NCBI GenBank assembly: GCA_021199355.1
Contig: JAJQIF010000009.1
Coordinates: forward strand, 425,792 to 489,791
DNA from: Oscillospiraceae bacterium
GTDB taxonomy: Bacteria; Bacillota; Clostridia; Oscillospirales; Ruminococcaceae
Length of the DNA stretch: 64,000 nt
Direction: 5' to 3'
In this document: positions 27,556 to 36,021 of the stretch, one piece after another
Numbering within the stretch: position 1 is the first letter of the stretch
Layout of the letters: each line of letters starts with the position of its first letter
Notes under the pieces: model-generated
The model's input: only the letters and a program-made list of their open reading frames with translations
Told to the model about the DNA's origin: nothing
Database searches by the model: none
Made by a program: the position numbers and the translations under genes

Positions 27556-27593
27556 GTCATTTTTGAGATTTTTCTCGTTGAATTTGAATTTAA

Positions 27594-27609
27594 ATGCGTC
27601 CGGACGCAT
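27594..27609. terminator. 16-bp perfect palindrome at the end of the CNNM gene
   Basis: ATGCGTCCGGACGCAT touches the stop codon of the leftward CNNM gene. It can fold as an RNA hairpin but lacks a T-run, so the terminator call is weak. Confidence 0.35.
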
Positions 27610-28940
27610 CAGTCTTTGTCTTCGTCCTCGTCCTCGTTGACCTCTGGAGGAAGCTTTTTGACGATTGCGTATTCAATCATGTGATCCTTTACATTCTTGA
27701 CGTCAATCGCAAGCCCGCAGGATTCGCACTGAAAGCTTTCGCCCTCCTCGGGGACTCTGCTTATAATCTCGCAGATAAATCCGCTGAACGTGTCAAACGT
27801 GTCGGTCGGGAGCGATACCTCAAGAGCTTCCTCAACCTCGTCGAGCTCGGCGCAGCCCTGGATGCACCATGTGTCTTCGTCAAGCTCTGCAATGTCGTCA
27901 GGCTTCGGGGGAGCTTCTTCCTCCTCAAGCTCGCCGACGAGCTCCTCTATAAGATCGTGAAGAGTAACAATACCCGACATTCCGCCATATTCATCCAGGA
28001 CTACGGCAAAGTAGTTTCTCGACTTCTTCATCTCGGCAAACAGAGCGTTTGCACGCATTTCCTCGGGAACAAAGAACGGCTTGTTGACGGCATGCTCCAT
28101 CATGTAGTCGATGCTTCTGTCCTCGGAACGGAAATAATCCTTGGTGTCAAGAATTCCGACGACATTATCGGGCGAGTCCTGACATACAGGATAATATGAA
28201 TGTCTGCTTTCCATAATTGTCTTTGCCCAGATTTCTTCGCCATCCTCGATGTAGAGGAATATAACATCTCTGCGACGCGTGCTGACCTGCTCGGCGGTCA
28301 TATCGGTGAAGTCGAAAACGTTATTGATAAGCTCGCTTTCTTCCTCCATAATGGTGCCTTGCTCGTTGCCTTCGGCAAGCATAAGCTTGATTTCCTCTTC
28401 CGTAACGACATCATCGTCGCTGTTGGGGTCGATTCCCAAAATTCTGAGAACCCCATTGGTTGACTTTGTAAGTAACCAGACAAGCGGAGCGCATAATTTC
28501 GACATGACATACATCACTCCGGAAAGCCCGAGAGCAATCTGCTCGGTTTTCTTCATCGCAAGTCTTTTAGGGACAAGCTCGCCGAAAACTATACTGAAAT
28601 AGGTCACAAGAAGCGTCACGATAACAAGGATAACGGGGTAGAGAACAGCTCTTGTAACCGGAATCCCAACGCTTATGAGCGTCTCTGTAAGAGGGTCTGC
28701 AAAGTTGTCAGCGGCGATAGCACCGCCGAGCAAGCTTGCCAAGGTTATTGCAACCTGAATCGTTGCCAGGAATTTGGACGGCTCCTCAGTAAGCGCAAGA
28801 AGCTTCTTTGCTCTTTTGTCACCATCCTGAGCCATCTGTTTAAGCTTGGTGTCGTTCATGGAAATAACGGCGATTTCGGCACAGGAAAAGACGGAATTAA
28901 ACGCTATAAGTAATATTTGCAATATAATTGCCTGAACCAT
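27609..28940 (-). CDS. CNNM/CBS-domain transporter (hemolysin-family, CorC_HlyC domain)
   Basis: 443-residue membrane protein from ATG 28940. It has an N-terminal CNNM domain with about four helices, two CBS domains (about residues 205-330) and a C-terminal CorC/HlyC domain ending in a Glu/Asp-rich tail. Landmarks include FGELVPKRLAMKKTE and VVLDEYGGMSGIVT. Family members are linked to Mg2+ or other divalent cation transport. The frame is open to a TTG at 29027, but AAAGGATC before 28940 supports the shorter form. A leader of about 210 nt precedes it, which holds a short ORF and hairpins. Confidence 0.88.
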   Translation of the reverse strand: MVQAIILQILLIAFNSVFSCAEIAVISMNDTKLKQMAQDGDKRAKKLLALTEEPSKFLATIQVAITLASLLGGAIAADNFADPLTETLISVGIPVTRAVLYPVILVIVTLLVTYFSIVFGELVPKRLAMKKTEQIALGLSGVMYVMSKLCAPLVWLLTKSTNGVLRILGIDPNSDDDVVTEEEIKLMLAEGNEQGTIMEEESELINNVFDFTDMTAEQVSTRRRDVIFLYIEDGEEIWAKTIMESRHSYYPVCQDSPDNVVGILDTKDYFRSEDRSIDYMMEHAVNKPFFVPEEMRANALFAEMKKSRNYFAVVLDEYGGMSGIVTLHDLIEELVGELEEEEAPPKPDDIAELDEDTWCIQGCAELDEVEEALEVSLPTDTFDTFSGFICEIISRVPEEGESFQCESCGLAIDVKNVKDHMIEYAIVKKLPPEVNEDEDEDKD

Positions 28941-28974
28941 GATTAGTATAAGATCCTTTCGTAAAAACAGTATG

Positions 28975-29010
28975 AAACACAAAAAGGCACAGCCTTTCAC
29001 AACGTTGTGA
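28975..29010 (-). promoter_or_regulatory. Leader hairpins of the CNNM gene (possible attenuator)
   Basis: Minus strand: perfect palindrome TTCACAACGTTGTGAA (29010-28995) followed by AAAGGC-TGT-GCCTTTTT (about 28997-28981), a terminator-like hairpin with T-run. The two compete for the same AAAG bases. This is a candidate for transcription attenuation ahead of the gene. Confidence 0.4.
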
Positions 29011-29019
29011 AGACCATAC

Positions 29020-29106
29020 CTACTCAATCATTCTGTTTAAAACGACGCAAGATGCTACTATATACTCAGTATTGTGGTCACAATCCCCATCGGAACTGTC
29101 ATCCAT
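29020..29106 (-). CDS. Possible 28-residue leader peptide before the CNNM gene
   Basis: ATG 29106 lies 10 bp after AGGAG, and the frame runs 28 codons to TAG at 29022-29020, ending just before the leader hairpins. It begins MDDSSDGDCD and is acidic, with two Cys. Its position between promoter and hairpins suggests a regulatory leader, but it could be a chance frame. Confidence 0.3.
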   Translation of the reverse strand: MDDSSDGDCDHNTEYIVASCVVLNRMIE

Positions 29107-29156
29107 CAAGTCTCACACTCCTAATAAATACTCGCCGAAAATATCCGGTTGCGATA

Positions 29157-29185
29157 AATATATCATATTCTCGAAGTTTTGTCAA
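29157..29185 (-). promoter_or_regulatory. Sigma-A promoter of the CNNM gene
   Basis: On the minus strand TTGACA (29185-29180), 17 bp, TATATT (29162-29157), leaving a leader of roughly 210 nt. Confidence 0.75.
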
Positions 29186-29328
29186 TAGGGAAACGAGGGA
29201 CAAAAGCTTAAATTTGCTTAAAAGTTCAGCCTAAGAATCTAAAATGAAGAGAAAAGAGAATAATTGAGAACAGCAAAGTCGACAAAATATGTACATGATA
29301 AAGCTGATATTTCGGTACTTTTGCCCAC

Positions 29329-29356
29329 TTGCGGGGGGGTAGTGGTGTGTTATAAT
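29329..29356 (+). promoter_or_regulatory. Promoter of the pentapeptide-like repeat gene at 29384
   Basis: TTGCGG (29329-29334), 16 bp with a run of seven G, TATAAT (29351-29356). Confidence 0.5.
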
Positions 29357-29383
29357 GTAGAAAAAAAGTAGGGGGGAATCTAC

Positions 29384-29668
29384 GTGGTAATCAGACGTGG
29401 AAACAGCAGCTACGGCGCAATTGCCTATACTGTCAACGGCACAAGTATTCGTCAGGGAAGTTCAAGCTATGGCACAATAGCCTATACCATTGATGGCAAT
29501 AGAATTCGTGCAGGAGCTTCATCTCATGGCACCATTATGTACACCATCGACGGCAAATACATCCGCCAAGGTGCATCTTCTTATGGGTCAATCGTATACA
29601 ATATCGATGGTAAAATGATTAGAGTGGGTTCATCCAGCCATGGTGAAATTGTATTTACGATTTGTTGA
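29384..29668 (+). CDS. Five-fold repeat protein (beta-flower type)
   Basis: 94 residues made almost wholly of five 19-residue repeats with the pattern SSYG-x-I-x-YTIDG-x-x-IR-x-G. This regular, short beta-repeat design matches the small proteins named 4-fold or 5-fold beta-flower in databases; the name is from memory of the pattern. Start is GTG 29384, 7 bp after GGGGGG; no ATG is available. No signal peptide or membrane segment. Its role is unknown. The following gene at 29702 is probably co-transcribed. Confidence 0.6.
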   Translation: MVIRRGNSSYGAIAYTVNGTSIRQGSSSYGTIAYTIDGNRIRAGASSHGTIMYTIDGKYIRQGASSYGSIVYNIDGKMIRVGSSSHGEIVFTIC

Positions 29669-29701
29669 TAGTGAAATCTAAAATTATGAGGCGAAGTTAA
29701 T

Positions 29702-30319
29702 ATGGCGTACACAATAGTAATCGGATTTATTATTATAACTATAAGTTTATTTATACTTGGCGTGAAATGGGCGTCTAAGTATGAAAATAAAACTCAAGAA
29801 GCTGAAGCGAAACGAAGGAAGGAAGAAACTGCCAAACGTAAAGCACAGGAAAAAGCTTTGGAGGAGGAAAAAGTAAAAGTACAGGACGAACAGTGCAAGA
29901 AATATGAAGAACGAGATAATAAATATATTACAGAATTTAAAAGACTTTATGGAATTACGCCTGACGGGCTTAAACAGCAGATAAGAAATTCAAAAACTGC
30001 AATAACAATTGCTGAGAAAATTGATTCCTTGCCGAAACATCCATTATATATTGGAGTTCACAGTAACTATATGTTTGCGCCTCTTAATTATGATGAAAGC
30101 CATTACCAAATAGAAGATTATAATACTGAAGTAAAATTTGAGTTACAGTTTTCCGATTTGGGTCTCCATAATCTTCCTGATAGTGATTCTGTAACTGTTC
30201 TCATTGAAACAATTGCAAAACACAGTAAGTTTTATGAGCAAGATCCGAAACAGTACCACGTTCTAAAACTTTCTTCTCCAGAATTAGAAGTAAACGAAAA
30301 TCTATTCGCTAATTGGTGA
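29702..30319 (+). CDS. Membrane-anchored protein with coiled coil, unknown function
   Basis: 205 residues: one N-terminal membrane helix (about 4-22) and a Lys/Glu-rich coiled coil (about 27-80, EAEAKRRKEETAKRKAQEK). A C-terminal domain of about 120 residues has no recognised motif. ATG follows GAGG. The gene is visibly more AT-rich than the surrounding core genes, as is the preceding repeat gene, hinting that the pair was acquired. It ends before a strong terminator. Confidence 0.6.
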   Translation: MAYTIVIGFIIITISLFILGVKWASKYENKTQEAEAKRRKEETAKRKAQEKALEEEKVKVQDEQCKKYEERDNKYITEFKRLYGITPDGLKQQIRNSKTAITIAEKIDSLPKHPLYIGVHSNYMFAPLNYDESHYQIEDYNTEVKFELQFSDLGLHNLPDSDSVTVLIETIAKHSKFYEQDPKQYHVLKLSSPELEVNENLFANW

Positions 30320-30347
30320 TTTTACTAGTTCGAAAATTACTAGGCAT

Positions 30348-30374
30348 GAGCGACCCTTGTCGCTCTTGTTTTTT
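30348..30374 (+). terminator. Intrinsic terminator after the 29702 gene
   Basis: GAGCGAC-CCTT-GTCGCTC followed by TTGTTTTTT. Confidence 0.85.
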
Positions 30375-30376
30375 GC

Positions 30377-30406
30377 AAAAAAATAACCTCCGAAAAATCG
30401 GAGGTT
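30377..30406 (-). terminator. Intrinsic terminator of tRNA-Arg(ACG)
   Basis: On the minus strand AACCTCCGA-TTTT-TCGGAGGTT followed by ATTTTTTT. Confidence 0.85.
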
Positions 30407-30481
30407 GGCGCGCCCGGGGGGATTCGAACCCACGACCTACCGGTTCGTAGCCGGGCACTCTATCCACTGAGCTACGGGCGC
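30406..30481 (-). tRNA. tRNA-Arg(ACG), CCA encoded
   Basis: Minus strand from 30481: acceptor GCGCCCG pairs with CGGGCGC, discriminator G, CCA encoded. The anticodon stem CCGG/CCGG holds loop CTACGAA, anticodon ACG (read as ICG). Confidence 0.95.
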
Positions 30482-30513
30482 ATTTGCAAGCGGTATTCCG
30501 CTCACAGTTAGAT

Positions 30514-30542
30514 ATAATAACACACCGACTTAAATTTGTCAA
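30514..30542 (-). promoter_or_regulatory. Sigma-A promoter of tRNA-Arg(ACG)
   Basis: On the minus strand TTGACA (30542-30537), 17 bp, TATTAT (30519-30514). Confidence 0.75.
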
Positions 30543-30614
30543 GGCTTTTTTTCTTCAAATTCTGTACCAAAAACATAACCGCACAACTGTCACATTTTGT
30601 ACCTCTATTTACTA

Positions 30615-30643
30615 TTGCAAACAGGAAAGCTTTTTGATATAAT
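30615..30643 (+). promoter_or_regulatory. Sigma-A promoter of lon
   Basis: TTGCAA (30615-30620), 17 bp, TATAAT (30638-30643). The roughly 115-nt leader carries a hairpin TGCGCAA-CGTT-TTGCGCA (30719-30736) 30 nt before the start. No CIRCE or CtsR box is seen. Confidence 0.65.
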
Positions 30644-30765
30644 AGGATAAGTAGTATTTTTCCGTATAAGCTACAGGACATATTGCTTCTGAATAATTAT
30701 GAAATAACTATTTGTGCCTGCGCAACGTTTTGCGCATCGCATTTGTACTGATAAGGAGAAGGATA

Positions 30766-33186
30766 ATGGCACCTACAAGAAATACTCAGCTGAGTCTGCC
30801 GTGTGTCGCAACAAGAGACTTTATCGTCATGCCTCATATGTCTTTGAAGTTTGACGTTATGCGTCCCAAGTCTGTAGCGGCTCTCCGGGAGGCACTCCTC
30901 GGCAACAGACTCGTTTTCATGACCGCACAGAAGGACATTAACATCTCAGACCCCGCAGAAAATGATATCTACAAAATAGGCACAGTGTGCGAAATAAAGC
31001 AGATTATAAATCTCAGCGAAGGAGCTTCGAGAGTCAGAGTAGAGGGTCTGTACAGAGCCAAGCTTCTCGAATATTCCGACGACGGAATCAGCCTTCATGC
31101 GGTTGTCAAGCCGATGAAAAACTATGGCAAGGATAAAATCCCAGATGAGGAGATTGACGCCTTCTGCCGTGTCGTAAAGGCGGCGTTTGAGGCTTACTCC
31201 TCGGTCGTTCCGAGGATGCCGGATGAACTCAAGCATGCTGTCATGACAGCAGATGACCCTGTAACCCTTTTTGAGAGCATAGTCTTCAATATTCCGATGC
31301 TCACTGAAGACCGTCAGCAGCTTCTGGAGGCTAACACGCTCAGTGAAAAGCTCTCAATAACCCTGGCTCTTCTCACAAGAGAGACTCAGGTATTGTCAAT
31401 CGAGAACGATATACACACCAAGGTCAGTGAGGCTATAGACAAGGGTCAGAGGGAATATTATCTCCGCGAAGAGCTTCGCATCATCAAGGATGAACTCGGC
31501 GAAACCGATGATGTCGACGAAGAGGCAGAAGAGTATGCCGAAAAGATATACAGCCTCAAGCTCAACGAAGAATGTACCGAAAAGCTCATATCAGAGGCTG
31601 AAAGGCTGATGAAGATGCCATATGGTTCTCAGGAGGCGGCTGTAATAAGAAGCTATCTCGATACCGTTCTGGAGCTTCCGTGGAATGTTGAAACAGAAGA
31701 TAATCTCGATATCGAAAAGGTTTCCGCTCAGCTCGACAAAGACCACTATGGCATGAAGAAGGTCAAGGAAAGAATTCTTGAACTCCTGTCTGTCAGAACG
31801 CTCAACAGCGACGTAAAGGGTCAGATTATCTGCCTTGTCGGACCTCCCGGCGTCGGGAAAACTTCAATCGGCAAATCCATTGCGGACGCTCTCGGAAGAA
31901 AGTACGTCAGGGTCTCACTCGGCGGAGTCAAAGACGAAGCCGATATAAGAGGTCACAGAAAGACCTACATAGGCTCAATGCCCGGAAGAATCATAACAGC
32001 CGTCAAGCAGGCGGGTTCAAGCAATCCTCTCATACTTCTTGACGAAATCGACAAGATGGCGAACGATTTCAGGGGAGACCCCGCAAGCGCAATGCTCGAG
32101 GTTCTCGACAGCGAGCAGAACAAGGAATTCAGAGACCACTATATCGAACTTCCGTTCGATTTGTCTCATGCTATCTTTGTGACCACTGCAAATAGCATAG
32201 ACACTATCTCACCTCCGCTTCTTGACAGAATGGACGTTATTGAGCTTCCGAGCTACACCCGCGAAGAGAAGTTCGAGATAGCAAAACGCCATCTCGTTCC
32301 GAAGCAGGTTAAGCTTAATGGTCTTAATGGCAATAAAATTCGCTTCACGGATGCGGCTCTCTACGAGCTTATCGACTATTACACAAGAGAAGCCGGTGTA
32401 AGAACTCTCGAAAGGCTTTTAGCGACAGTCTGCCGTAAAGCCGCAAAGGAAATCGTAACAGGCGAATCCCATAGAGTTACGGTCTCTCCCGAAACGATAG
32501 AAAAGTACCTTGGTGCAAGAAAGTACCTGGGCGACCTTAAATCGGATAAGTCTCAGGTCGGCGAAGTCAACGGTCTTGCATGGACTTCCGTCGGAGGCAC
32601 TCTGATGCCTCTTGAAGTTCTCTCGGTTCCCGGCAAGGGAGCAATAGAGCTTACAGGCTCTTTGGGCGATGTCATGAAGGAAAGTGCAAAGATCGCCGTG
32701 ACATATGCAAGAAGCGTTGCGGATAAGTACGATATAGACAGCGACTTCTATCAGAAGCGCGATATCCATATCCATGCACCTGAGGGTGCGGTTCCGAAGG
32801 ATGGACCTTCGGCGGGCGTAACACTTGCGACTGGTATCGTATCAGAGCTTTCCGGACTAAAGGTCCGCTCGGATGTAGCAATGACCGGAGAAATAACGCT
32901 TCGCGGAAAAGTTCTTGCAATAGGCGGACTCAGAGAGAAAACAATGGCGGCATACAAAGCCGGAATCAAGACAGTCATCATTCCCGCCGCCAACAAGCCC
33001 GATCTTGAAGAAGTCGACGACAAGGTCAAGCAGGGATTGGACTTCGTCTTTGCCGATACTATCGAAGATGTCCTCGATGTTGCGTTAATTCGGGAACAGA
33101 CCGAGCAAAGAAAGACGATAAACCCGGCGGCTTTCAAACAGGTTGAGAAAACTCCCGTGGGGGTGCGACTCGATGGGAAACGATAA
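30766..33186 (+). CDS. lon: ATP-dependent Lon protease (endopeptidase La)
   Basis: Cytoplasmic AAA+ protease of 806 residues that degrades damaged and regulatory proteins. It has an N-terminal LON domain (from LSLPCVATRDFIVMP), Walker A GPPGVGKT at 359-366, Walker B in LILLDEIDKM, and the Ser-Lys proteolytic dyad at Ser682 (KDGPSAGVT) and Lys725 (GGLREK). ATG 30766 follows AAGGAGAAGG; an upstream in-frame ATG at 30712 is ignored. ysxC overlaps its last 14 bases, a common Firmicutes order. Confidence 0.97.
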   Translation: MAPTRNTQLSLPCVATRDFIVMPHMSLKFDVMRPKSVAALREALLGNRLVFMTAQKDINISDPAENDIYKIGTVCEIKQIINLSEGASRVRVEGLYRAKLLEYSDDGISLHAVVKPMKNYGKDKIPDEEIDAFCRVVKAAFEAYSSVVPRMPDELKHAVMTADDPVTLFESIVFNIPMLTEDRQQLLEANTLSEKLSITLALLTRETQVLSIENDIHTKVSEAIDKGQREYYLREELRIIKDELGETDDVDEEAEEYAEKIYSLKLNEECTEKLISEAERLMKMPYGSQEAAVIRSYLDTVLELPWNVETEDNLDIEKVSAQLDKDHYGMKKVKERILELLSVRTLNSDVKGQIICLVGPPGVGKTSIGKSIADALGRKYVRVSLGGVKDEADIRGHRKTYIGSMPGRIITAVKQAGSSNPLILLDEIDKMANDFRGDPASAMLEVLDSEQNKEFRDHYIELPFDLSHAIFVTTANSIDTISPPLLDRMDVIELPSYTREEKFEIAKRHLVPKQVKLNGLNGNKIRFTDAALYELIDYYTREAGVRTLERLLATVCRKAAKEIVTGESHRVTVSPETIEKYLGARKYLGDLKSDKSQVGEVNGLAWTSVGGTLMPLEVLSVPGKGAIELTGSLGDVMKESAKIAVTYARSVADKYDIDSDFYQKRDIHIHAPEGAVPKDGPSAGVTLATGIVSELSGLKVRSDVAMTGEITLRGKVLAIGGLREKTMAAYKAGIKTVIIPAANKPDLEEVDDKVKQGLDFVFADTIEDVLDVALIREQTEQRKTINPAAFKQVEKTPVGVRLDGKR

Positions 33187-33781
33187 TCATCGCTTCGATA
33201 ATGCGGAATTCTACGCTGCATACGGTACGTTTGAACAGCTTCCGGAGCCGGAAAAAACAGAAATCGTCTTTGTCGGGCGCTCAAATGTCGGTAAGTCCTC
33301 GCTGATAAATAAGATTTTCGCAAGAAAATCCCTTGCCCGAGTCAGCTCCGAGCCCGGAAAAACAAGAACAATCAACTTTTACCGCCTCGGGGAGATTTAT
33401 TTTGTGGATCTTCCCGGGTACGGTTATGCAAAAGTCTCAAAGTCCGAAAAGGCGAGATGGAATAAACTTATTTCCGGTTACCTTTCCGACCCCGAACGTG
33501 ATATCGGAATAGTATTCTCGCTTATAGACATGCGGCATCCGCCGACTGCGGACGACATCACGATGATAAACTTTCTTATCGACACCGAGCTTCCGTTCTG
33601 CATTGTCCTGACTAAATCGGATAAGCTGAACAAATCCGAAAGGGCGGCACGTCTTGAAGCTCTGAAGGATGAAATACCATGCTTTTCGCAGATAACCGTA
33701 ATTCCGTTTTCAGCATTTTCCGGAGAGGGAACAGAGGAAATCAGGGGAGTTATCGAAGAAGTTACGGAAAATCAGGACTAA
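33173..33781 (+). CDS. ysxC: Ribosome biogenesis GTP-binding protein YsxC/EngB (YihA)
   Basis: 202-residue GTPase needed for assembly of the large ribosomal subunit in Bacillus. G1 GRSNVGKSS, G3 DLPGYG and G4 TKSDKL are clear. ATG 33173 lies inside the end of lon, so translation is coupled. A longer frame from 33143 is less likely. No terminator is seen after it. Confidence 0.95.
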   Translation: MGNDNHRFDNAEFYAAYGTFEQLPEPEKTEIVFVGRSNVGKSSLINKIFARKSLARVSSEPGKTRTINFYRLGEIYFVDLPGYGYAKVSKSEKARWNKLISGYLSDPERDIGIVFSLIDMRHPPTADDITMINFLIDTELPFCIVLTKSDKLNKSERAARLEALKDEIPCFSQITVIPFSAFSGEGTEEIRGVIEEVTENQD

Positions 33782-33905
33782 AATTTCGTCAATCTTTCAC
33801 AAATATATTGATATAGGTCTTTACTTTTTACTTTCAGTATGTTAAAATGTGTTTGTACGAAATACAAAATCGAGATTTTGAACAAGACATTGAAAAGGTG
33901 ATAAC

Positions 33906-34214
33906 ATGAATCCAAAATCCAACAAAAAGCATATCGAGGACCTTTATGCGGCAATCCTTACTCTCGAAACCCGTGACGAATGCGAGCAATTTTTCGCCGA
34001 TTTGTGCACCGCTATCGAAGTCGACACCCTTGCACAGCGTTTCGAGGTTGCCAAGATGCTCAAAGAAGGGCACATCTATGCAGATATAGTTGTCGCTACT
34101 GGTGCTTCGACAGCTACTATCAGCCGTGTCAACCGTTCTGTCAACTACGGAGTCGGCGGATATGACATTGCTCTCGGCAGACTCAAGGAAAATGAATCCA
34201 ACAGCGAAAACTGA
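33906..34214 (+). CDS. TrpR-like protein of the YerC/YecD family
   Basis: 102-residue helix-turn-helix protein of the Trp-repressor superfamily, YerC/YecD branch. The DNA-binding part YADIVVATGASTATISRVNR lies at residues about 60-79. ATG 33906 follows AAAAGG. A probable promoter with TTTACT and TAAAAT at 17-bp spacing lies upstream (about 33823-33851). The targets of this branch are not established. The methyltransferase gene overlaps its 3' end. Confidence 0.88.
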   Translation: MNPKSNKKHIEDLYAAILTLETRDECEQFFADLCTAIEVDTLAQRFEVAKMLKEGHIYADIVVATGASTATISRVNRSVNYGVGGYDIALGRLKENESNSEN

Positions 34215-34950
34215 TAGCTACGGCATCTTTGCCGACTACTATGATCGGTTCACAAAAAACGTGAGCTATGTTTCTTATGCCAGAAGGATAGACGAAATCG
34301 TCATGCAGAGGCACAGGAAGCGTGGCTCTGTTGTTGATATAGGCTGTGGGACGGGGACTCTTGATTTGCTTTTAGCCAAAAATGGCTATCGGGTTACCGG
34401 AATCGACCGTTCCTATGAAATGCTTACGGTTGCCGATAAAAAGATACGGGATGCCGGATTGAAAGCCTCGTTTGTCCGTCAGGACATGACAAGGTTGACT
34501 TTACCATATAAGGCGGATGTGATTATATCGACTCTTGACGGCATCAACCACCTGAAATCCGCAGATGATGTATTAACGACGTTTTCACGGGTATCGAAAA
34601 ATCTCCGGCACGGCGGCATTTTTGTCTTTGATATGAATACAATATACAAGCATAGGAGTATTCTCGGCAAAAACTGTTTTATCTTTGATACCGATGATGT
34701 TTATTTGGGCTGGCAGAATGATTATAGAGAAAGCGACGAAAGTGTGTTGATTACTCTTGATTTCTTTGTCAGAGGCGATAAAATCAGGCGTTATACCGAA
34801 TCATTCAAAGAAAAAGCCTATCCCGTAATGAAGATTTTCGGTATGCTCATAAAATCCGGGCTTATTCCGCTTGAAATATACGACGGCATCGGTCATAAAC
34901 CGCCGAAGAAAACGTCTGACAGACTGCTCATAGTTGCGGGCAAGCTTTGA
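34192..34950 (+). CDS. Class I SAM-dependent methyltransferase
   Basis: 252-residue methyltransferase with motif I VVDIGCGTGTLDLLL and the following acidic loop (GIDRSYEML). The start ATG 34192 is inside the end of the yerC-like gene (23-bp overlap) after AAGGA; the frame is open further upstream. The substrate cannot be inferred. The small overlap and the closely following hslO suggest one transcript of three genes. Confidence 0.82.
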   Translation: MNPTAKTDSYGIFADYYDRFTKNVSYVSYARRIDEIVMQRHRKRGSVVDIGCGTGTLDLLLAKNGYRVTGIDRSYEMLTVADKKIRDAGLKASFVRQDMTRLTLPYKADVIISTLDGINHLKSADDVLTTFSRVSKNLRHGGIFVFDMNTIYKHRSILGKNCFIFDTDDVYLGWQNDYRESDESVLITLDFFVRGDKIRRYTESFKEKAYPVMKIFGMLIKSGLIPLEIYDGIGHKPPKKTSDRLLIVAGKL

Positions 34951-34966
34951 ACTAAGGAAGATACAA

Positions 34967-35836
34967 ATGGGAAGAATAGTAAGAACAATATCAAAAGACG
35001 CATCCGTTGTCTGCTCCGCTATTGACGGGACAGACATCGTCTCTGAAATAGAGAAAATTCACAAGACCTCCGCAGTCGTTACAGCCGCTCTCGGCAGACT
35101 TGCGATGGGGACCTCGCTTGTTGGCTTCGGCTTAAAGGACGAGGGCGACAGCGTAACCCTCAGAATCAACGGCAGGGGACCAATCGGAAGCCTGACTGCC
35201 GTATCCGACTACCTCGGAAATGTAAAATGCTACTGCGATAACAATATCGTCGAAATTCCACTAAGACCCGACGGTAAACTCAATGTCGGCGGGGCTGTGG
35301 GCACTGACGGCACGCTCTCGGTTATAAAGGACCTTGGATTGAAAGAGCCATACATCGGACAGACAGAGCTCGTGAGCGGAGAAATAGCCGAAGATATTAC
35401 CGAATATTTTGCCGAAAGCGAACAGACCCCGACAGTCTGCGCTCTTGGCGTTCTTGTAAATCCCGACCTGACCGTCAAGCGAGCCGGAGGATTTCTTTTA
35501 CAGCTTCTTCCTTTTGCCCCCGATGAGTCAATAGACATAATCGAAAGAAATATCTCGAAAATCTCGAGCGTTACGAGTCTCATGGAGCAGGGAATGAGCG
35601 CCGAGGATATCGCTCTTATGACACTTGATGGTCTCGAGCCAAACGTGCTTGATGATTTCGAAGTGAGCTACCGTTGCGACTGTTCGCGCGAAAGAACCGA
35701 AAGGATTCTGAAAAGTCTCGGAGAAAAAGAACTAAAAGAGTTATCGCAGGATGAGATTACCGAAGTCAAGTGCCATTTCTGCGGAAAAGCATATAAATTC
35801 ACTTCTGCGGAAATTCTTTCTCTTATAGAAAAATAG
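34967..35836 (+). CDS. hslO: Redox-regulated chaperone Hsp33
   Basis: 289-residue holdase chaperone, activated by oxidation and unfolding. The zinc/redox switch is complete: C237-x-C239 and C269-x2-C272 (RCDC and CHFC). ATG 34967 follows GGAAG. It ends the yerC-methyltransferase-hslO unit and is followed by tRNA-Cys with its own promoter. Confidence 0.95.
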   Translation: MGRIVRTISKDASVVCSAIDGTDIVSEIEKIHKTSAVVTAALGRLAMGTSLVGFGLKDEGDSVTLRINGRGPIGSLTAVSDYLGNVKCYCDNNIVEIPLRPDGKLNVGGAVGTDGTLSVIKDLGLKEPYIGQTELVSGEIAEDITEYFAESEQTPTVCALGVLVNPDLTVKRAGGFLLQLLPFAPDESIDIIERNISKISSVTSLMEQGMSAEDIALMTLDGLEPNVLDDFEVSYRCDCSRERTERILKSLGEKELKELSQDEITEVKCHFCGKAYKFTSAEILSLIEK

Positions 35837-35839
35837 GTC

Positions 35840-35868
35840 TTGACAAATGGCGCATTCTCGTGTATAAT
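35840..35868 (+). promoter_or_regulatory. Sigma-A promoter of tRNA-Cys
   Basis: TTGACA (35840-35845), 17 bp, TATAAT (35863-35868): full consensus. Confidence 0.85.
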
Positions 35869-35904
35869 ACTGAAGTCGGTTGCGAAAAGCGACCGACAGA
35901 ATAC

Positions 35905-35978
35905 GGTGTCATAGCCAAGTGGTAAGGCGTAGGACTGCAACTCCTTGACCCCCGGTTCAAATCCGGGTGACACCTCCA
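35905..35978 (+). tRNA. tRNA-Cys(GCA), CCA encoded
   Basis: Acceptor GGTGTCA pairs with TGACACC, discriminator T, CCA at 35976-35978. The anticodon loop CTGCAAC gives GCA. T-arm GGTTCAAATCC is present. Confidence 0.95.
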
Positions 35979-35980
35979 AA

Positions 35981-36016
35981 AAATCCCCGACCGCTTCGGT
36001 CGGGGATTTTCTTATT
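35981..36016. terminator. Intrinsic terminator of tRNA-Cys
   Basis: AAATCCCCGACCG-CTTC-GGTCGGGGATTT, followed by TCTTATTTT; the A-rich left side lets it also serve the facing AraC gene. Confidence 0.9.
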
Positions 36017-36021
36017 TTACG

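Noticed and set aside
28941-29180. M-box or other Mg2+/Mn2+ riboswitch before the CNNM gene
   Set aside because: The long leader fits by position, but none of the conserved M-box or yybP-ykoY segments were found.
29384-29668. Repeat array as CRISPR
   Set aside because: The 57-bp units are in frame and vary at third positions as coding repeats do.
30562-30603. Two TGTACC words before lon as a heat-shock operator
   Set aside because: They do not match CIRCE or CtsR sites and lie far upstream of the promoter.
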